A stretch of DNA of 64,000 nucleotides from Amycolatopsis sp. CA-126428 (GTDB lineage: Bacteria; Actinomycetota; Actinomycetes; Mycobacteriales; Pseudonocardiaceae). The DNA lies in NCBI RefSeq assembly GCF_002904335.1, contig NZ_PPHF01000074.1:372001-436000 (forward strand), given 5' to 3'. The position numbers and the translations under genes are program-made. Every line of letters begins with the position of its first letter. Position 1 is the stretch's first letter. The notes beneath the pieces were generated by a model that had not been told where the DNA came from, made no database searches, and saw nothing but the letters and a program-made list of their open reading frames with translations. Positions 48,748 through 57,867 of this stretch are shown piece by piece.

Positions 48748-50223
48748 TCATGCGCTCAGTCTGCCCGCTCCCGCTCGCCGCCGCGAGAACCGCAGCGCGC
48801 CGTCGTCGATCCGGCCGTGCCGGAGCTTGACGACGTCGTGCGCGTAGCTCATGCCCAGCTGCCACGGCGCCCGCGAACCCGCCTTGGGGAACTCGTCGAT
48901 CGACCGCTGCACGTATCCGGCGTCGAAGTCCAGCAGCGGCCGCTCGGTGACCGCCGGGTCGTCGTTGACCGGCACGCACTGGTCGTAGCCGTGCCGGTCG
49001 AGGTGGCGCAGCAGCCGGACGACGTACTCGCCGACCAGGTCGGCCTTGAGCGTCCACGACGCGTTGGTGTAGCCGATCGTGAAGGCGAAGTTCGGTACGC
49101 CGCTGAGCATCATGCCCTTGTAGGCCAGGGTTTCCGGCAGCTTCACCGGGGCGCCGTCCACCGCCAGCTCGATGCCGCCGAAGGCGAGCAGCCGCAGTCC
49201 GGTCGCGGTGACGACGACGTCCGCCTCGAGCTCGTCGCCCGATTCGAGCTTGATACCCCGCTCGGTGAACTCCGCGATCCGGTCGGTGACGATCGAGGCG
49301 TCGCCGCGGCGGATCGACCGGAACAGGTCGCCGTCCGGGACCAGGCACAGCCGCTGGTCCCAGGGCTGGTACCGCGGCTTGAAGTGGGTGTCGACGGCGA
49401 ACCCGGGTGGCAGCTGCTTCGCGGTCGCCTTGCGGATCATCGCCTTCACCACGGCCGGGCGGCGCCGGCTGAGCTGGTAGATCAGCGTGCTCACCGCGAC
49501 GTTCTTCCAGCGCGCGATCGGGTACGCCAGCTTCGGGCCGAGCACCTTGCGCAGCCGGTTGGCCAGCGCGTCCTCCGACGGCAGCGAGAGGATGTAGGTG
49601 GGGGAGCGCTGCAGCATCGTCACGTGCGCGGCGCGGTCGGTCATCGCCGGGACGAGGGTGACCGCGGTGGCGCCGCTGCCGATGACGACGACCTTCTTGC
49701 CGGTGTAGTCGAGGTCCTCCGGCCAGTGCTGCGGGTGGACGACGGTGCCGCCGAAGTTCTCGAGACCCGGGAACTCCGGCGTGTGCCCGGCCGCGTAGTC
49801 GTAGTAGCCGCTGCACAGGTACAGGAACTTCGCGGTGAACTCGACTCGCTGCCCGTCGTGCTCGGCTTCGACGGTCCACCGTGCGTCCTCTGTGGACCAC
49901 TCGGCGCGGACCACCCGGTGCCCGAACCGGATGTGCCGATCGATGCCCGCGTCGGCGGCGGTGTCGCGGACGTACCGCAGGATCGACGGCCCGTCCGCGA
50001 TGGCCTTCGCGTCGGTCCACGGCCGGAACCGGTACCCGAGGGTCTGCATGTCCGAGTCGGACCGCACGCCGGGGTAGCGGAACAGGTCCCACGTGCCGCC
50101 GATCGCGTCGCGAGCCTCGAGGATCGCGTAGCTCTTGCGCGGGAACGCCGTGCGCAGGTGGTGGGCCGCGCCGACGCCGGACAGCGCGGCGCCGACGATC
50201 AGCACGTCGAGGTGTTCGGTCAT
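48748..50223 (-). CDS. Flavin monooxygenase, EthA/MymA-like Baeyer-Villiger type
   Basis: A 491-residue class B flavoprotein. FAD motif VGAALSGVGAA, GGTWDLFRYPGVRSDSDMQTL (very like EthA), the Baeyer-Villiger fingerprint F-x-G-x3-H-x3-W in FGGTVVHPQHW, and the NADPH motif VVVIGSGATAVTL. It would oxidise ketones to esters with NADPH and O2. Last of four genes in a TetR-controlled operon. ATG overlaps the SDR stop (ATGA). Confidence 0.9.
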   Translation of the reverse strand: MTEHLDVLIVGAALSGVGAAHHLRTAFPRKSYAILEARDAIGGTWDLFRYPGVRSDSDMQTLGYRFRPWTDAKAIADGPSILRYVRDTAADAGIDRHIRFGHRVVRAEWSTEDARWTVEAEHDGQRVEFTAKFLYLCSGYYDYAAGHTPEFPGLENFGGTVVHPQHWPEDLDYTGKKVVVIGSGATAVTLVPAMTDRAAHVTMLQRSPTYILSLPSEDALANRLRKVLGPKLAYPIARWKNVAVSTLIYQLSRRRPAVVKAMIRKATAKQLPPGFAVDTHFKPRYQPWDQRLCLVPDGDLFRSIRRGDASIVTDRIAEFTERGIKLESGDELEADVVVTATGLRLLAFGGIELAVDGAPVKLPETLAYKGMMLSGVPNFAFTIGYTNASWTLKADLVGEYVVRLLRHLDRHGYDQCVPVNDDPAVTERPLLDFDAGYVQRSIDEFPKAGSRAPWQLGMSYAHDVVKLRHGRIDDGALRFSRRRAGAGRLSA

Positions 50224-51065
50224 GACACGGTCTCCGTCCGCCGGGCGCGCCGCATGACGCGCGTCAGCACGGCGTTGTAGTGGGTGGGGGTGATCCGGGC
50301 AAGCGCGTCGAACAGGTAGGCGTCCGGGCCGACCAGGATGCGGGCCTTCCCGCGGTCGACGCCGGCGTGGATGATCGCCGCGGCTTTCTCCGGCGACGTC
50401 ATCGTCATCGCCTCGAACTGGGCGGCCATCTGCTCGTGGGTGCGGCCCCGGCCCTCGGGGTCGCGCCGCACCCGGGCGTTGCGCGCGATGTTCGTCGTGA
50501 TGCCACCCGGGTGCACGGTGATCGCGCGGACGTCGGTCCCGTGCAGTTCCTGCCGCAGCGAGTCGGTGAAGCCGCGGACGGCGAACTTCGCCGCGCAGTA
50601 GGCGCTCTGGTACGGCATCCCGAGCAGGCCGAACACGCTGGAGGTGTTCACGATCGCGTCCTCGCCCTGCTCGACGAGGATGGGGAGGAACGCCCGCGTC
50701 CCGTGCACGACACCGCGGAAGTCGATGTCGTGCAGCCAGTCGTCGTCCTCGGGCACCGCGTCGAGCACGGTCGAGGTCACCGCGACGCCGGCGTTGTTGA
50801 ACACCGCGGCCAGCGGGGCCGGGAGCCACTCGCGGACCTCGTCGGCGAACCGCAGCTGGTCTTCCGCGTCGCGGACGTCGAGCACGCGGGTCAGCACCCG
50901 GCCGGACAGCGCGGCCGCGGTGGCTTTCAGGCCGTCCTCGTCGACGTCGGCGAGGGCGACCGGCGAGCCGAGCCGGGAGAGCCGGGTGGCCAGCGCCCGG
51001 CCGATGCCGGACGCCGCGCCGGTGATGACCACCGGACGGCCGCTGAGGCTACGGGGCCGGGACAT
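50220..51065 (-). CDS. Short-chain dehydrogenase/reductase
   Basis: A 281-residue classical SDR with TGAASGIG, NNAG, catalytic Ser in NTSSVFG and YxxxK in YCAAKFAV. It probably converts an alcohol to the ketone used by the downstream Baeyer-Villiger enzyme. It overlaps the upstream hydrolase gene by 17 bases and the downstream monooxygenase by four. Confidence 0.85.
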   Translation of the reverse strand: MSRPRSLSGRPVVITGAASGIGRALATRLSRLGSPVALADVDEDGLKATAAALSGRVLTRVLDVRDAEDQLRFADEVREWLPAPLAAVFNNAGVAVTSTVLDAVPEDDDWLHDIDFRGVVHGTRAFLPILVEQGEDAIVNTSSVFGLLGMPYQSAYCAAKFAVRGFTDSLRQELHGTDVRAITVHPGGITTNIARNARVRRDPEGRGRTHEQMAAQFEAMTMTSPEKAAAIIHAGVDRGKARILVGPDAYLFDALARITPTHYNAVLTRVMRRARRTETVS

Positions 51066-51939
51066 CGCTGCTCCTCGCGTGCTGGTCGATGAGGTCGAGC
51101 ACCGTGGCCCACGCGCCTTCGGGCAGGTCGTGGCCCATCCCGCGGACGGTTTCGAGGCGGGCGCCCCGGATGGCGCGCGCGGTGGCCGCACCGCCGGTGG
51201 GGTGGACCATCCGGTCGCGGTCGCCGTGGATCACCAGCGTCGGCGCGGTGATCTTGCGCAGCAGCGGCGTCCGGTTGCCGGACTTCATGATGGCGGCGAG
51301 CTGACGGCCCACGCCGCCGGCCGTCGGGTCGCGGTCCCAGCCCGTCCCGGCCAGCTCGCGGACCCGGGCCTCGTCGAACGGGAAGCCGTGCGAGCCGATG
51401 TGGCGGAACATCCGGACGGCGCTTTCGACCGCCTCCTCGCGGGACTTCGGCGGCTTCGCGCCCATCATCCGCAACGTCGAAAGCGCGGGCCGGCCGAGCA
51501 CGCGCGACCCGGTCGTCGACATGATCGACGTCAGGGTGCGGATCCGCTCCGGGTACAAAGCGGCCGTGGTCTGGGAGATCATGCCGCCCATGGAGACGCC
51601 CGCGATGTGCGCGGTCTCGAGGTCGAGGGCGTCGAACAGGCCGATGGTGTCGGCGGCCATGTCCGTGAGGTCGTACTGCTGCGCGGGGAACCGGCCCGCG
51701 AGCATGCCGAGCAGGCTCGGCGGCCGGAAGCGCGGGTGCGTGGAGCGGCCGGCGTCGCGGTTGTCGAACCGGATGACCTCGTACCCGCGTTCGGCGAGGT
51801 GCGCGCAGAAGGCGTCCGGCCAGCTGTGCAGCTGCTGGCCCAGGCCGGCGACGAGGACCAGCGGCTCGGCGCCGGTGTCCCCGATCCGCTCGTAGGCCAG
51901 GGAAACACCCCGGCCGGCGTCGGCGATCTGGTCGGTCAC
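51049..51939 (-). CDS. Alpha/beta hydrolase
   Basis: A 296-residue hydrolase with nucleophile motif AGVSMGGM, the acid in VIHGDRDRMV and His in GMGHDLP. It is of the epoxide-hydrolase/lactonase-like family and would cleave the ester or lactone formed by the Baeyer-Villiger enzyme. GGAGATTC precedes the GTG, which overlaps the P450 stop (GTGA). Confidence 0.85.
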   Translation of the reverse strand: MTDQIADAGRGVSLAYERIGDTGAEPLVLVAGLGQQLHSWPDAFCAHLAERGYEVIRFDNRDAGRSTHPRFRPPSLLGMLAGRFPAQQYDLTDMAADTIGLFDALDLETAHIAGVSMGGMISQTTAALYPERIRTLTSIMSTTGSRVLGRPALSTLRMMGAKPPKSREEAVESAVRMFRHIGSHGFPFDEARVRELAGTGWDRDPTAGGVGRQLAAIMKSGNRTPLLRKITAPTLVIHGDRDRMVHPTGGAATARAIRGARLETVRGMGHDLPEGAWATVLDLIDQHARSSDVPAP

Positions 51940-53231
51940 GAATCTCCTCCGGTGGTCCGGCGGCGCACGATCACGCGGCCGCCCTTGGCCGGGGCGTAAG
52001 CCACGCCCCGCGAGTGCCAGCGTTCGCCCGGCTCGCTCGTCGGAACCAGCGTGAAGTCCCGCAGCAGGGTCCGCAGCACGACGGTCATTTCCATGGTCGC
52101 GAAGGCGGCGCCGAGGCAGCGGCGGGTGCCGCCGCCGAACGGGATCCACTGGGAGAGATCCGGGCGCGCGCCGGCGAAGCGGTGCGGGTCGAAGGCGGCG
52201 GCGTGGGGGAAGACGGCGTCGTCGTCGTGGATCAGCGCGATGCTGACGAGCACCGCGTACCCCTTCGGCAGCGTCCACCGGCCGAGCCGGAAGCCGTCCT
52301 GCTTGACCTGCCGGGCGGTGAGGTCGATGACCGGCCGGGTGCGCTGGACCTCGAGGATCGTGGCGTCGAGCAGTTTTCCGTCGTCGTCCTGCAGTTCCGC
52401 CAGCAGCGCGGGGTGGCGGCGGAGGCGCTCGACGGCCCAGGCCAGGGTGGTCGCCGTGGTCTCGTGCCCGGCGGTGAGCAGGGTGAGGAGCTGGTCGGAG
52501 ATCTCTTCGCGGCTCAGTCCCGACCCGTCGTCGTAGCGGGTCTGCAGCAGCATCGAGAGGACGTCGTCTTTGGGTTCGTCGCGGGCCTTGATGATCAGCC
52601 GGTCGACGATGGCGTCGTACTCGCGGCGCATCCGTTCGAAGCGGCGCCACGGGTTGAAGCGGCCCTTCTTGGGGATGGGCAGCACGGCCAGCCGGGAGCC
52701 GAGGGTGACGAACGGCGGGAGCAGCTCGCGCAGCTCGGCGAACTCGGCCCCCTCGGCGCCGAAGACCGCGCGGAGGATGGCGTTGAGGGTGATCCGCATC
52801 ATCGACGGCAGCGTGGCGAACGCTTTGCCTTCGGGCCAGCTCGCCAGTTCTCGCGCGGTTTCTTCCTCGACGATCTTCTCGTACGCGGCGAGGCGGCGGC
52901 CGTGGAACGGCGGGACCAGGAGCTTGCGCTGCCGTTTGTGCTCGTCGCCGGAGAGCGCGAACATCGACCGGGAGCCGAGCACCCGCCCGAGGTTGACCTC
53001 GAGGTTGTCGACGAGCTCGGGCCCGGAGGTGAACAGCTGCTTGATCTCGGCGGCGCCGCTGATCACCACGGCGTTGCCGAAGATCGGCACGTTCACCGTG
53101 AAGGCGTCCCCATAGCGTTCTTTGAGCCGCCGCATGCCGCGCAGGGGCTGCGTCAGCGCGTAGGCGCCCTGGACGGCGCGGGGCGCGGTGGGCCCCGGCG
53201 GCAGCACTGCGGGGCGTGTCATGGTCGTCAT
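51936..53231 (-). CDS. Cytochrome P450
   Basis: A 431-residue P450. I-helix AGHETTATT, K-helix ExxR in EVQRTR, and heme-binding FGGGTRRCLGAAF are all intact. The sequence resembles class I P450s that hydroxylate fatty acids or terpenoids, with PPGP near the N-terminus and no membrane anchor. It heads the operon; redox partners are not encoded nearby. GGGAGGGTCG precedes the ATG. Confidence 0.9.
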   Translation of the reverse strand: MTTMTRPAVLPPGPTAPRAVQGAYALTQPLRGMRRLKERYGDAFTVNVPIFGNAVVISGAAEIKQLFTSGPELVDNLEVNLGRVLGSRSMFALSGDEHKRQRKLLVPPFHGRRLAAYEKIVEEETARELASWPEGKAFATLPSMMRITLNAILRAVFGAEGAEFAELRELLPPFVTLGSRLAVLPIPKKGRFNPWRRFERMRREYDAIVDRLIIKARDEPKDDVLSMLLQTRYDDGSGLSREEISDQLLTLLTAGHETTATTLAWAVERLRRHPALLAELQDDDGKLLDATILEVQRTRPVIDLTARQVKQDGFRLGRWTLPKGYAVLVSIALIHDDDAVFPHAAAFDPHRFAGARPDLSQWIPFGGGTRRCLGAAFATMEMTVVLRTLLRDFTLVPTSEPGERWHSRGVAYAPAKGGRVIVRRRTTGGDS

Positions 53232-53248
53232 CGACCCTCCCGGAAGGT

Positions 53249-53288
53249 GGTACGCGAGCGTACCGTCGGTACGGTACGCCGGTGTACC
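53249..53288. promoter_or_regulatory. Two TetR operators of the P450 operon
   Basis: GGTAC-N6-GTACC occurs at 53249-53264 (GGTACGC-GA-GCGTACC, 7-bp arms) and 53273-53288, with centres 24 bp apart. A further GGTAC half-site lies at 53268-53272. The array fills the 84-bp space between the divergent P450 and TetR genes. Confidence 0.7.
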
Positions 53289-53315
53289 ATCCAGTTTCAA
53301 GAGGAGGGGTATAGC

Positions 53316-53903
53316 GTGACTTCCGTGGACGTCGACACCCGCCGATTCCGCCAGCGCCTCCTGGACGGGCTGGCCGAATCGATCACCGAGGCCGGCTTCC
53401 GCGACACGACGGTGGCCGACGTCGTCCGCCGCGCCCGCACGTCCCGGCGGACGTTCTACGAGCACTTCTCCAGCCGCGAAGAGTGCTTGATCGCGCTCCT
53501 GGCGGAGGCGAACCGGTCGATGATCCGGCAGATTTCCGAGGCGGTGGACCCGCGCGCGCCGTGGGCCGTCCAGGTGCGTCAGGCGATCGAGGCGTGGATC
53601 GGCTGCGCGGAATCGGAGCCGGCGATCACGCTGAGCTGGATCCGGGACGTCCCCGCGCTGGGCGCGCCGGCCCGTGAACTGCAGCGTGACGCGATGGAGG
53701 GGTTCATCGCGATGACACAGCGCTTGACGGACACCCCGGAGATGCGCGCGGCGGGCATCAGCCCCCCTTCGCGGCAGCTGTCGATCATGCTGCTGGGCGG
53801 ATTGCGCGAGCTGATCGCGACGACGGTGGAGGACGGCGGCCGGGCCGGTGATGTCACCGAGCTCGCGGTGCGGGCGTCGATCGCGTTGCTCGGCCCGGCC
53901 TGA
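53316..53903 (+). CDS. TetR-family regulator of the P450 operon
   Basis: A 195-residue TetR protein. The helix-turn-helix reads TTVADVVRRARTSRRTFYEHFSSREE. GAGGAGGGG precedes the GTG. It is divergent from the P450-hydrolase-SDR-monooxygenase operon and almost certainly binds the GGTAC-N6-GTACC sites between them. The setting resembles EthR/EthA and the mymA locus of mycobacteria. Confidence 0.85.
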   Translation: MTSVDVDTRRFRQRLLDGLAESITEAGFRDTTVADVVRRARTSRRTFYEHFSSREECLIALLAEANRSMIRQISEAVDPRAPWAVQVRQAIEAWIGCAESEPAITLSWIRDVPALGAPARELQRDAMEGFIAMTQRLTDTPEMRAAGISPPSRQLSIMLLGGLRELIATTVEDGGRAGDVTELAVRASIALLGPA

Positions 53904-53928
53904 CGGCTCCGGGCTGTGAGTGATGCCG

Positions 53929-53969
53929 GCCGCCGCGGCTCCGGTCGTGGCGATCGGAGCCGCGGCGGC
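53929..53969. terminator. Bidirectional terminator hairpin
   Basis: A perfect 15-bp stem, 53929-53943 (GCCGCCGCGGCTCCG) with 53955-53969, and an 11-base loop, between the convergent TetR and ptsH genes. Confidence 0.85.
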
Positions 53970-53971
53970 GC

Positions 53972-54250
53972 TCAGGCGTCCAGGTCCTGGGCGATCAGTT
54001 CGGCCAGCGCGTCGACGGACTCTCGGGCCGAGTCACCATCGGCGGTCAGCTCGACCTCGTCTCCATGACCCGCGCCCAGGGTCATCAACCCCAGGACGCT
54101 GGCCGCGTCGACCGGGTCGCCTGCGACCCCGGCGCTGACCTTCGCGATCGTCACCTTCGCGGACTGGCCGGCCGCCATGCGAGCGACCAGGCCCGCCGGG
54201 CGGGCGTGGAGCCCGACGCTGCTGGCGACGAGCGTGCGGCGTTGGTACAC
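53972..54250 (-). CDS. ptsH: PTS phosphocarrier protein HPr
   Basis: A 92-residue HPr that carries phosphate from Enzyme I to EIIA. The active His lies in VGLHARPAGLVARMA. The Ser equivalent to Ser46 is kept (AASVLGLMTLG), although actinobacteria usually lack the HPr kinase. AAGGAG lies seven bases before the GTG. It is the last gene of the fructose operon. Confidence 0.9.
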   Translation of the reverse strand: MYQRRTLVASSVGLHARPAGLVARMAAGQSAKVTIAKVSAGVAGDPVDAASVLGLMTLGAGHGDEVELTADGDSARESVDALAELIAQDLDA

Positions 54251-54261
54251 AGTGGACTCCT

Positions 54262-55713
54262 TCACGCGTTGACCGGCTGGCTGGAAACGGCGGCGGAACG
54301 CTCGGCCGCCCGGAAGCGCACCTGCTTGAGCGCGATCACCGACCCGGCGGCGACCAGCGTCCCGGCGATCAGCGCCACCAGGAACAGCAGCGGGTTGCCG
54401 ATCAGCGGGAGCACGAAGATCCCGCCGTGCGGGGCGCGCAGCGTCGTGCCGAACGCCATCGACAGCGAGCCGGTGACCGCCGAGCCGAGCATGATCGACG
54501 GGATCACGCGGAACGGGTCCGCCGCGGCGAACGGGATCGCGCCCTCGGTGATGAACGACGCGCCGAGCAGCCAGGCCGCGCGGCCGTTCTCGCGTTCGGC
54601 CTCGGTGAACAGCTTCTTGCGGACCGTGGACGCCAGCGCCAGGGCCAGCGGCGGCACCATCCCGGCCGCCATCACCGCGGCCATGATCTGCAGCGACGCC
54701 GTCGCGCCGGTGGTCAGGCCGCCGACGGCGAAGGCGTACGCGGCCTTGTTGACCGGGCCGCCCATGTCGAAGGCCATCATCAGGCCGAGCAGCGCGCCCA
54801 GCAGCAGCGCGCTGACACCGCTGAGGCTGTTGAGCCAGTTGGTCAGGCCCATTGTTACCGTGGCCATCGGCTTGCCGACCACGACGTACATCAGCACACC
54901 GACCACAATGGACCCGAGCAGCGGGTACACCACCACCGGCATGATGCCCCGCATCGCCTTCGGCACCTGGATCTTCTTCAGCGCCAGCACGACGCCACCG
55001 GCCAGCAGACCGGCGACGAGGCCGCCGAGGAAACCGGCCCCGACGGTGACGGCGATCGCGCCACCCACGAAACCGGGGGCGATCGCCGGGCGGTCGGCCA
55101 TCGCGAAGGCGATGAACCCGGCCAGCACCGGCACCAGGAAGGCGAACGCCGCGCTGCCGATCTGGAACATCAGCGCGGCCCAGCCGGCGACCGAACCCGC
55201 GTCGAAGTGCTCGGTGACCTTCGGCGCGTCGACGATCTTGTAGCCGCCGAGGGCGAAACTCAGCGCGATGAGCAGGCCGCCCGCGGCGACGAACGGGATG
55301 AGGTAGCTGACGCCGGTCATCAGCCACTGGCGGATCTTGGTCCCGGCGTTGTCGTTCGCGCCGACCTTCGAGGTGAGTTCCGGGGTGGCGGGCGCGGCGT
55401 CGACGGGCTCGCGGGCGGCGGCCTTGGCGCGTTCGAACAGCCCGGCCGCGTCGTTGATCGCGGCCTTGACCGGCGCTTCGACGATCGGCTTCCCGGCGAA
55501 GCGGTCCCGGCCCTGCACCGCGAGGTCCGCGGCGAAGATGACGGCGTCCGCGCTCGCGATGTCCTCGGCGGACAGCGGTTCGGACCCGGCCGAACCCTGG
55601 GTCTCGACGACGATCTCGTCGCCGTTGGCCTTGGCGGTCTGCTCCAGCGACTCGGCCGCCATGTAGGTGTGGGCGATCCCGGTGGGGCAGGCGGTGATGG
55701 CGACGAACTTCAT
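54262..55713 (-). CDS. fruA: Fructose PTS EIIBC component
   Basis: A 483-residue EIIBC. Residues 1-100 are EIIB with the phospho-Cys in TACPTGIAHT. Residues about 125-470 are the membrane EIIC channel (about nine hydrophobic segments; GASFITEGAIPFAAADP is the EIIC signature). It imports fructose as fructose-1-phosphate. EIIA is a separate gene rather than fused. AGGAGG lies upstream of the ATG at long spacing. Confidence 0.95.
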   Translation of the reverse strand: MKFVAITACPTGIAHTYMAAESLEQTAKANGDEIVVETQGSAGSEPLSAEDIASADAVIFAADLAVQGRDRFAGKPIVEAPVKAAINDAAGLFERAKAAAREPVDAAPATPELTSKVGANDNAGTKIRQWLMTGVSYLIPFVAAGGLLIALSFALGGYKIVDAPKVTEHFDAGSVAGWAALMFQIGSAAFAFLVPVLAGFIAFAMADRPAIAPGFVGGAIAVTVGAGFLGGLVAGLLAGGVVLALKKIQVPKAMRGIMPVVVYPLLGSIVVGVLMYVVVGKPMATVTMGLTNWLNSLSGVSALLLGALLGLMMAFDMGGPVNKAAYAFAVGGLTTGATASLQIMAAVMAAGMVPPLALALASTVRKKLFTEAERENGRAAWLLGASFITEGAIPFAAADPFRVIPSIMLGSAVTGSLSMAFGTTLRAPHGGIFVLPLIGNPLLFLVALIAGTLVAAGSVIALKQVRFRAAERSAAVSSQPVNA

Positions 55714-55715
55714 GA

Positions 55716-56168
55716 TCAGGCCACCTCCTGGCGGATGTACTCGGCGAGGGCGGCGGCGTCGGTGGCGTCCAGCAGGTTCCGCTTGAACTCCGCCCGGACC
55801 AGCCGCCGGGCGAGGGCGGCGAGGACCTTGAGGTGGTCGCTGCCCCCGCCTTCCGGCGCGGCGATGAGGAAGATCAGCTTCGCCGGTCCGTCCGGCGCGC
55901 CGAAGTCGATGCCCGCGTCGCTGCGGCCGAACGCCAGCGTCGGCGTGGTCACCGCGGCCGAGCGGCAGTGCGGGATGCCGATGCCGCCTTCGAGCCCGGT
56001 GGCCATCTGCTCTTCGCGGGCGGCGACGTCCTTCAGGAACAGGTCGAGGTCGGTCACCCGCCCGGCGTCGACGAGCCGCTGCGCGAGGCCGCGGATGGCG
56101 GTCTGCTTGCCGGCGGCGTCGAGGCCGAGGTCGACCAGGTCGGCGGTGATCAGGTCTGGGGTGGTCAT
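55716..56168 (-). CDS. Fructose PTS EIIA component
   Basis: A 150-residue EIIA of the fructose/mannitol family. The phosphorylated His is in GIGIPHCRS; IAAPEGGGSDHLKVLAALARRL is the family C-terminal motif. It passes phosphate from HPr to the EIIB Cys of the next gene. ATG overlaps the fruK stop by four bases, and only two bases separate it from fruA. Confidence 0.9.
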   Translation of the reverse strand: MTTPDLITADLVDLGLDAAGKQTAIRGLAQRLVDAGRVTDLDLFLKDVAAREEQMATGLEGGIGIPHCRSAAVTTPTLAFGRSDAGIDFGAPDGPAKLIFLIAAPEGGGSDHLKVLAALARRLVRAEFKRNLLDATDAAALAEYIRQEVA

Positions 56169-57109
56169 GCGGCGGCTCCGCTGAGGGTGAAGGTGGGGTC
56201 GGCGTCGAGCACGCGCACCTGGTCGGGGTGCACGTCCTGCGGGGTGGGCATGCGGCTGCCCTCCTGCGTGACCGCGGCGGTGCCGTAGGCGACCGCGGCG
56301 CGCAGGGCTTGGGGGCCGGTTCCTCCCGCGTGGAGGAACCCGGCGAGTGCGGCGTCTCCGGCGCCGACGGTGCTGCGCACGGCCACGAGCGGGCCCAGCG
56401 CGTGGCAGGTTCCGGTCTCCTCGACGAGCACCGCGCCGCGAGCGCCCAGGCTGACCAGCACGCGGCCGACGCCACCGGAGATCAGCTCCCGGCAGAACGC
56501 GACGACGTCGCCGAGCAGCGGGAGCGGGCGGCCGGCGAGCTCGATCAGCTCGTCGAGGTTGGGCTTGAGCAGGTCGGGGCCGGCCGTGCAGGCGGCGGCG
56601 AGCGGCGCGCCGGACGAGTCGACGGCGACCTTCGCCCCGGCTTCGCGGGCGAGCTTCGTCAGCCGGGCGTAGAAGTCGTCGGGCAGGCCCGTGGGGAGGC
56701 TGCCGCAGCACACCAGCCATTCGCCGCGCACGGCCAGTTCGACGGCGCGGCGTTCGAGGGTGGCGAGTTCGGCGGGGGAGATCTCGGGGCCCGGCTCGTT
56801 GATCTTCGTCGTGGTCCCGTCGGCTTCGACGAGCGTGATGTTGCTGCGGGTCGACCCGGCGATCGGCACGGCGACGACCGGGACGCCTTCGGGCGCGAGC
56901 AGGTCGGCCAGCCGCTCGCCGACCGGGCCGCCCGCGGGCAGCAGCGCGACGGTCGGGGTTCCGGCGGCGGCCAGCGCGCGGGCGACGTTCACGCCCTTGC
57001 CGCCGGGGTCGAGCCGGACGGCTTCGGCCCGGTTCACCTCGCCGCGGCGCAGTTCGGCCAGCCGCGCGGTCCGGTCGAGGCTCGGGTTGGGGGTCACGGT
57101 GACGATCAC
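56165..57109 (-). CDS. fruK: 1-phosphofructokinase
   Basis: A 314-residue PfkB-family kinase making fructose-1,6-bisphosphate from the product of FruA. It starts IVTVTPNPSLDRT, has the GGKGVNVARAL motif and the C-terminal PfkB signature TVGAGDAALAGFL with the catalytic Asp. The GTG overlaps the fruR stop (GTGA). Confidence 0.95.
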   Translation of the reverse strand: MIVTVTPNPSLDRTARLAELRRGEVNRAEAVRLDPGGKGVNVARALAAAGTPTVALLPAGGPVGERLADLLAPEGVPVVAVPIAGSTRSNITLVEADGTTTKINEPGPEISPAELATLERRAVELAVRGEWLVCCGSLPTGLPDDFYARLTKLAREAGAKVAVDSSGAPLAAACTAGPDLLKPNLDELIELAGRPLPLLGDVVAFCRELISGGVGRVLVSLGARGAVLVEETGTCHALGPLVAVRSTVGAGDAALAGFLHAGGTGPQALRAAVAYGTAAVTQEGSRMPTPQDVHPDQVRVLDADPTFTLSGAAA

Positions 57110-57867
57110 GCCAGCACCACCTCCGGGCCCGCTTCTTCGAGTTCGGCGACCGCGCCCGCGTCGATGCCGCTGTCGGTGATCAGGACGTCGATCTCCGCCA
57201 GCCGCGCGAAGCGGCTGAGCTGGTCGGTGCCGTACTTGCTGTGGTCGGCCAGCAGCACCCGCTTGCGGGCGGCGGCGACCACGGCGGCCTTCACCGCGGA
57301 CTCGGCCATGTCCGGCGTCGTGCAGCCGTGCTCGGCCGAAAAGCCGTTGGCGCCGAGGAAAGCGACGTCGACGAGCAGGCCTTCGAGCGCGCGCAGCGTC
57401 CAGGCCTCGACCGCGGCGAGCGTCGTCCCGCGGACGCGGCCGCCCAGGATGTGCAGCGTGATGCCCGGCCGGGTGGCGAGGATCGAGGCGACCGGGATCG
57501 AGTTGGTGATCACCGTCAGCTCGCGGTCGGCGGGCAGCAGCGTCGCGACCCTGCTGGTCGTGGTGCCGGCGTCGAGCAGGATCGAGCCGCGGTCGGGCAC
57601 CAGGTCCAGCGCGGCCCGGGCGATGGCGTCCTTTTCGGCGGCGTTGGTCTGGTCCCGCTGGGCGACCTCGGGTTCGAAGTCGAGTCGTTCGACGGCGACC
57701 GCGCCGCCGTAGACGCGGCGGACCACGCCTTGGCGTTCGAGGACGCCGAGGTCGCGTCGGATGGTCTCGGGGGCGACACCGAGTTCGGCGGCGACGTCAC
57801 CGACGTCGACACGGCCGTCACGTCGTGCGCGTTGCGCCAGGAGCTGGTGCCGTTCGGCGGCGTACAT
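57106..57867 (-). CDS. fruR: DeoR-family regulator of fructose uptake
   Basis: A 253-residue DeoR repressor. The N-terminal helix-turn-helix VDVGDVAAELGVAPETIRRDLGVLERQG is typical, and the sugar-phosphate sensor domain has LLDAGTTTSRVA and FLGANGF. It heads the fruR-fruK-EIIA-fruA-ptsH operon and probably responds to fructose-1-phosphate. Three spaced TGCCCGTT motifs lie between it and divergent ptsI. Confidence 0.9.
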   Translation of the reverse strand: MYAAERHQLLAQRARRDGRVDVGDVAAELGVAPETIRRDLGVLERQGVVRRVYGGAVAVERLDFEPEVAQRDQTNAAEKDAIARAALDLVPDRGSILLDAGTTTSRVATLLPADRELTVITNSIPVASILATRPGITLHILGGRVRGTTLAAVEAWTLRALEGLLVDVAFLGANGFSAEHGCTTPDMAESAVKAAVVAAARKRVLLADHSKYGTDQLSRFARLAEIDVLITDSGIDAGAVAELEEAGPEVVLA

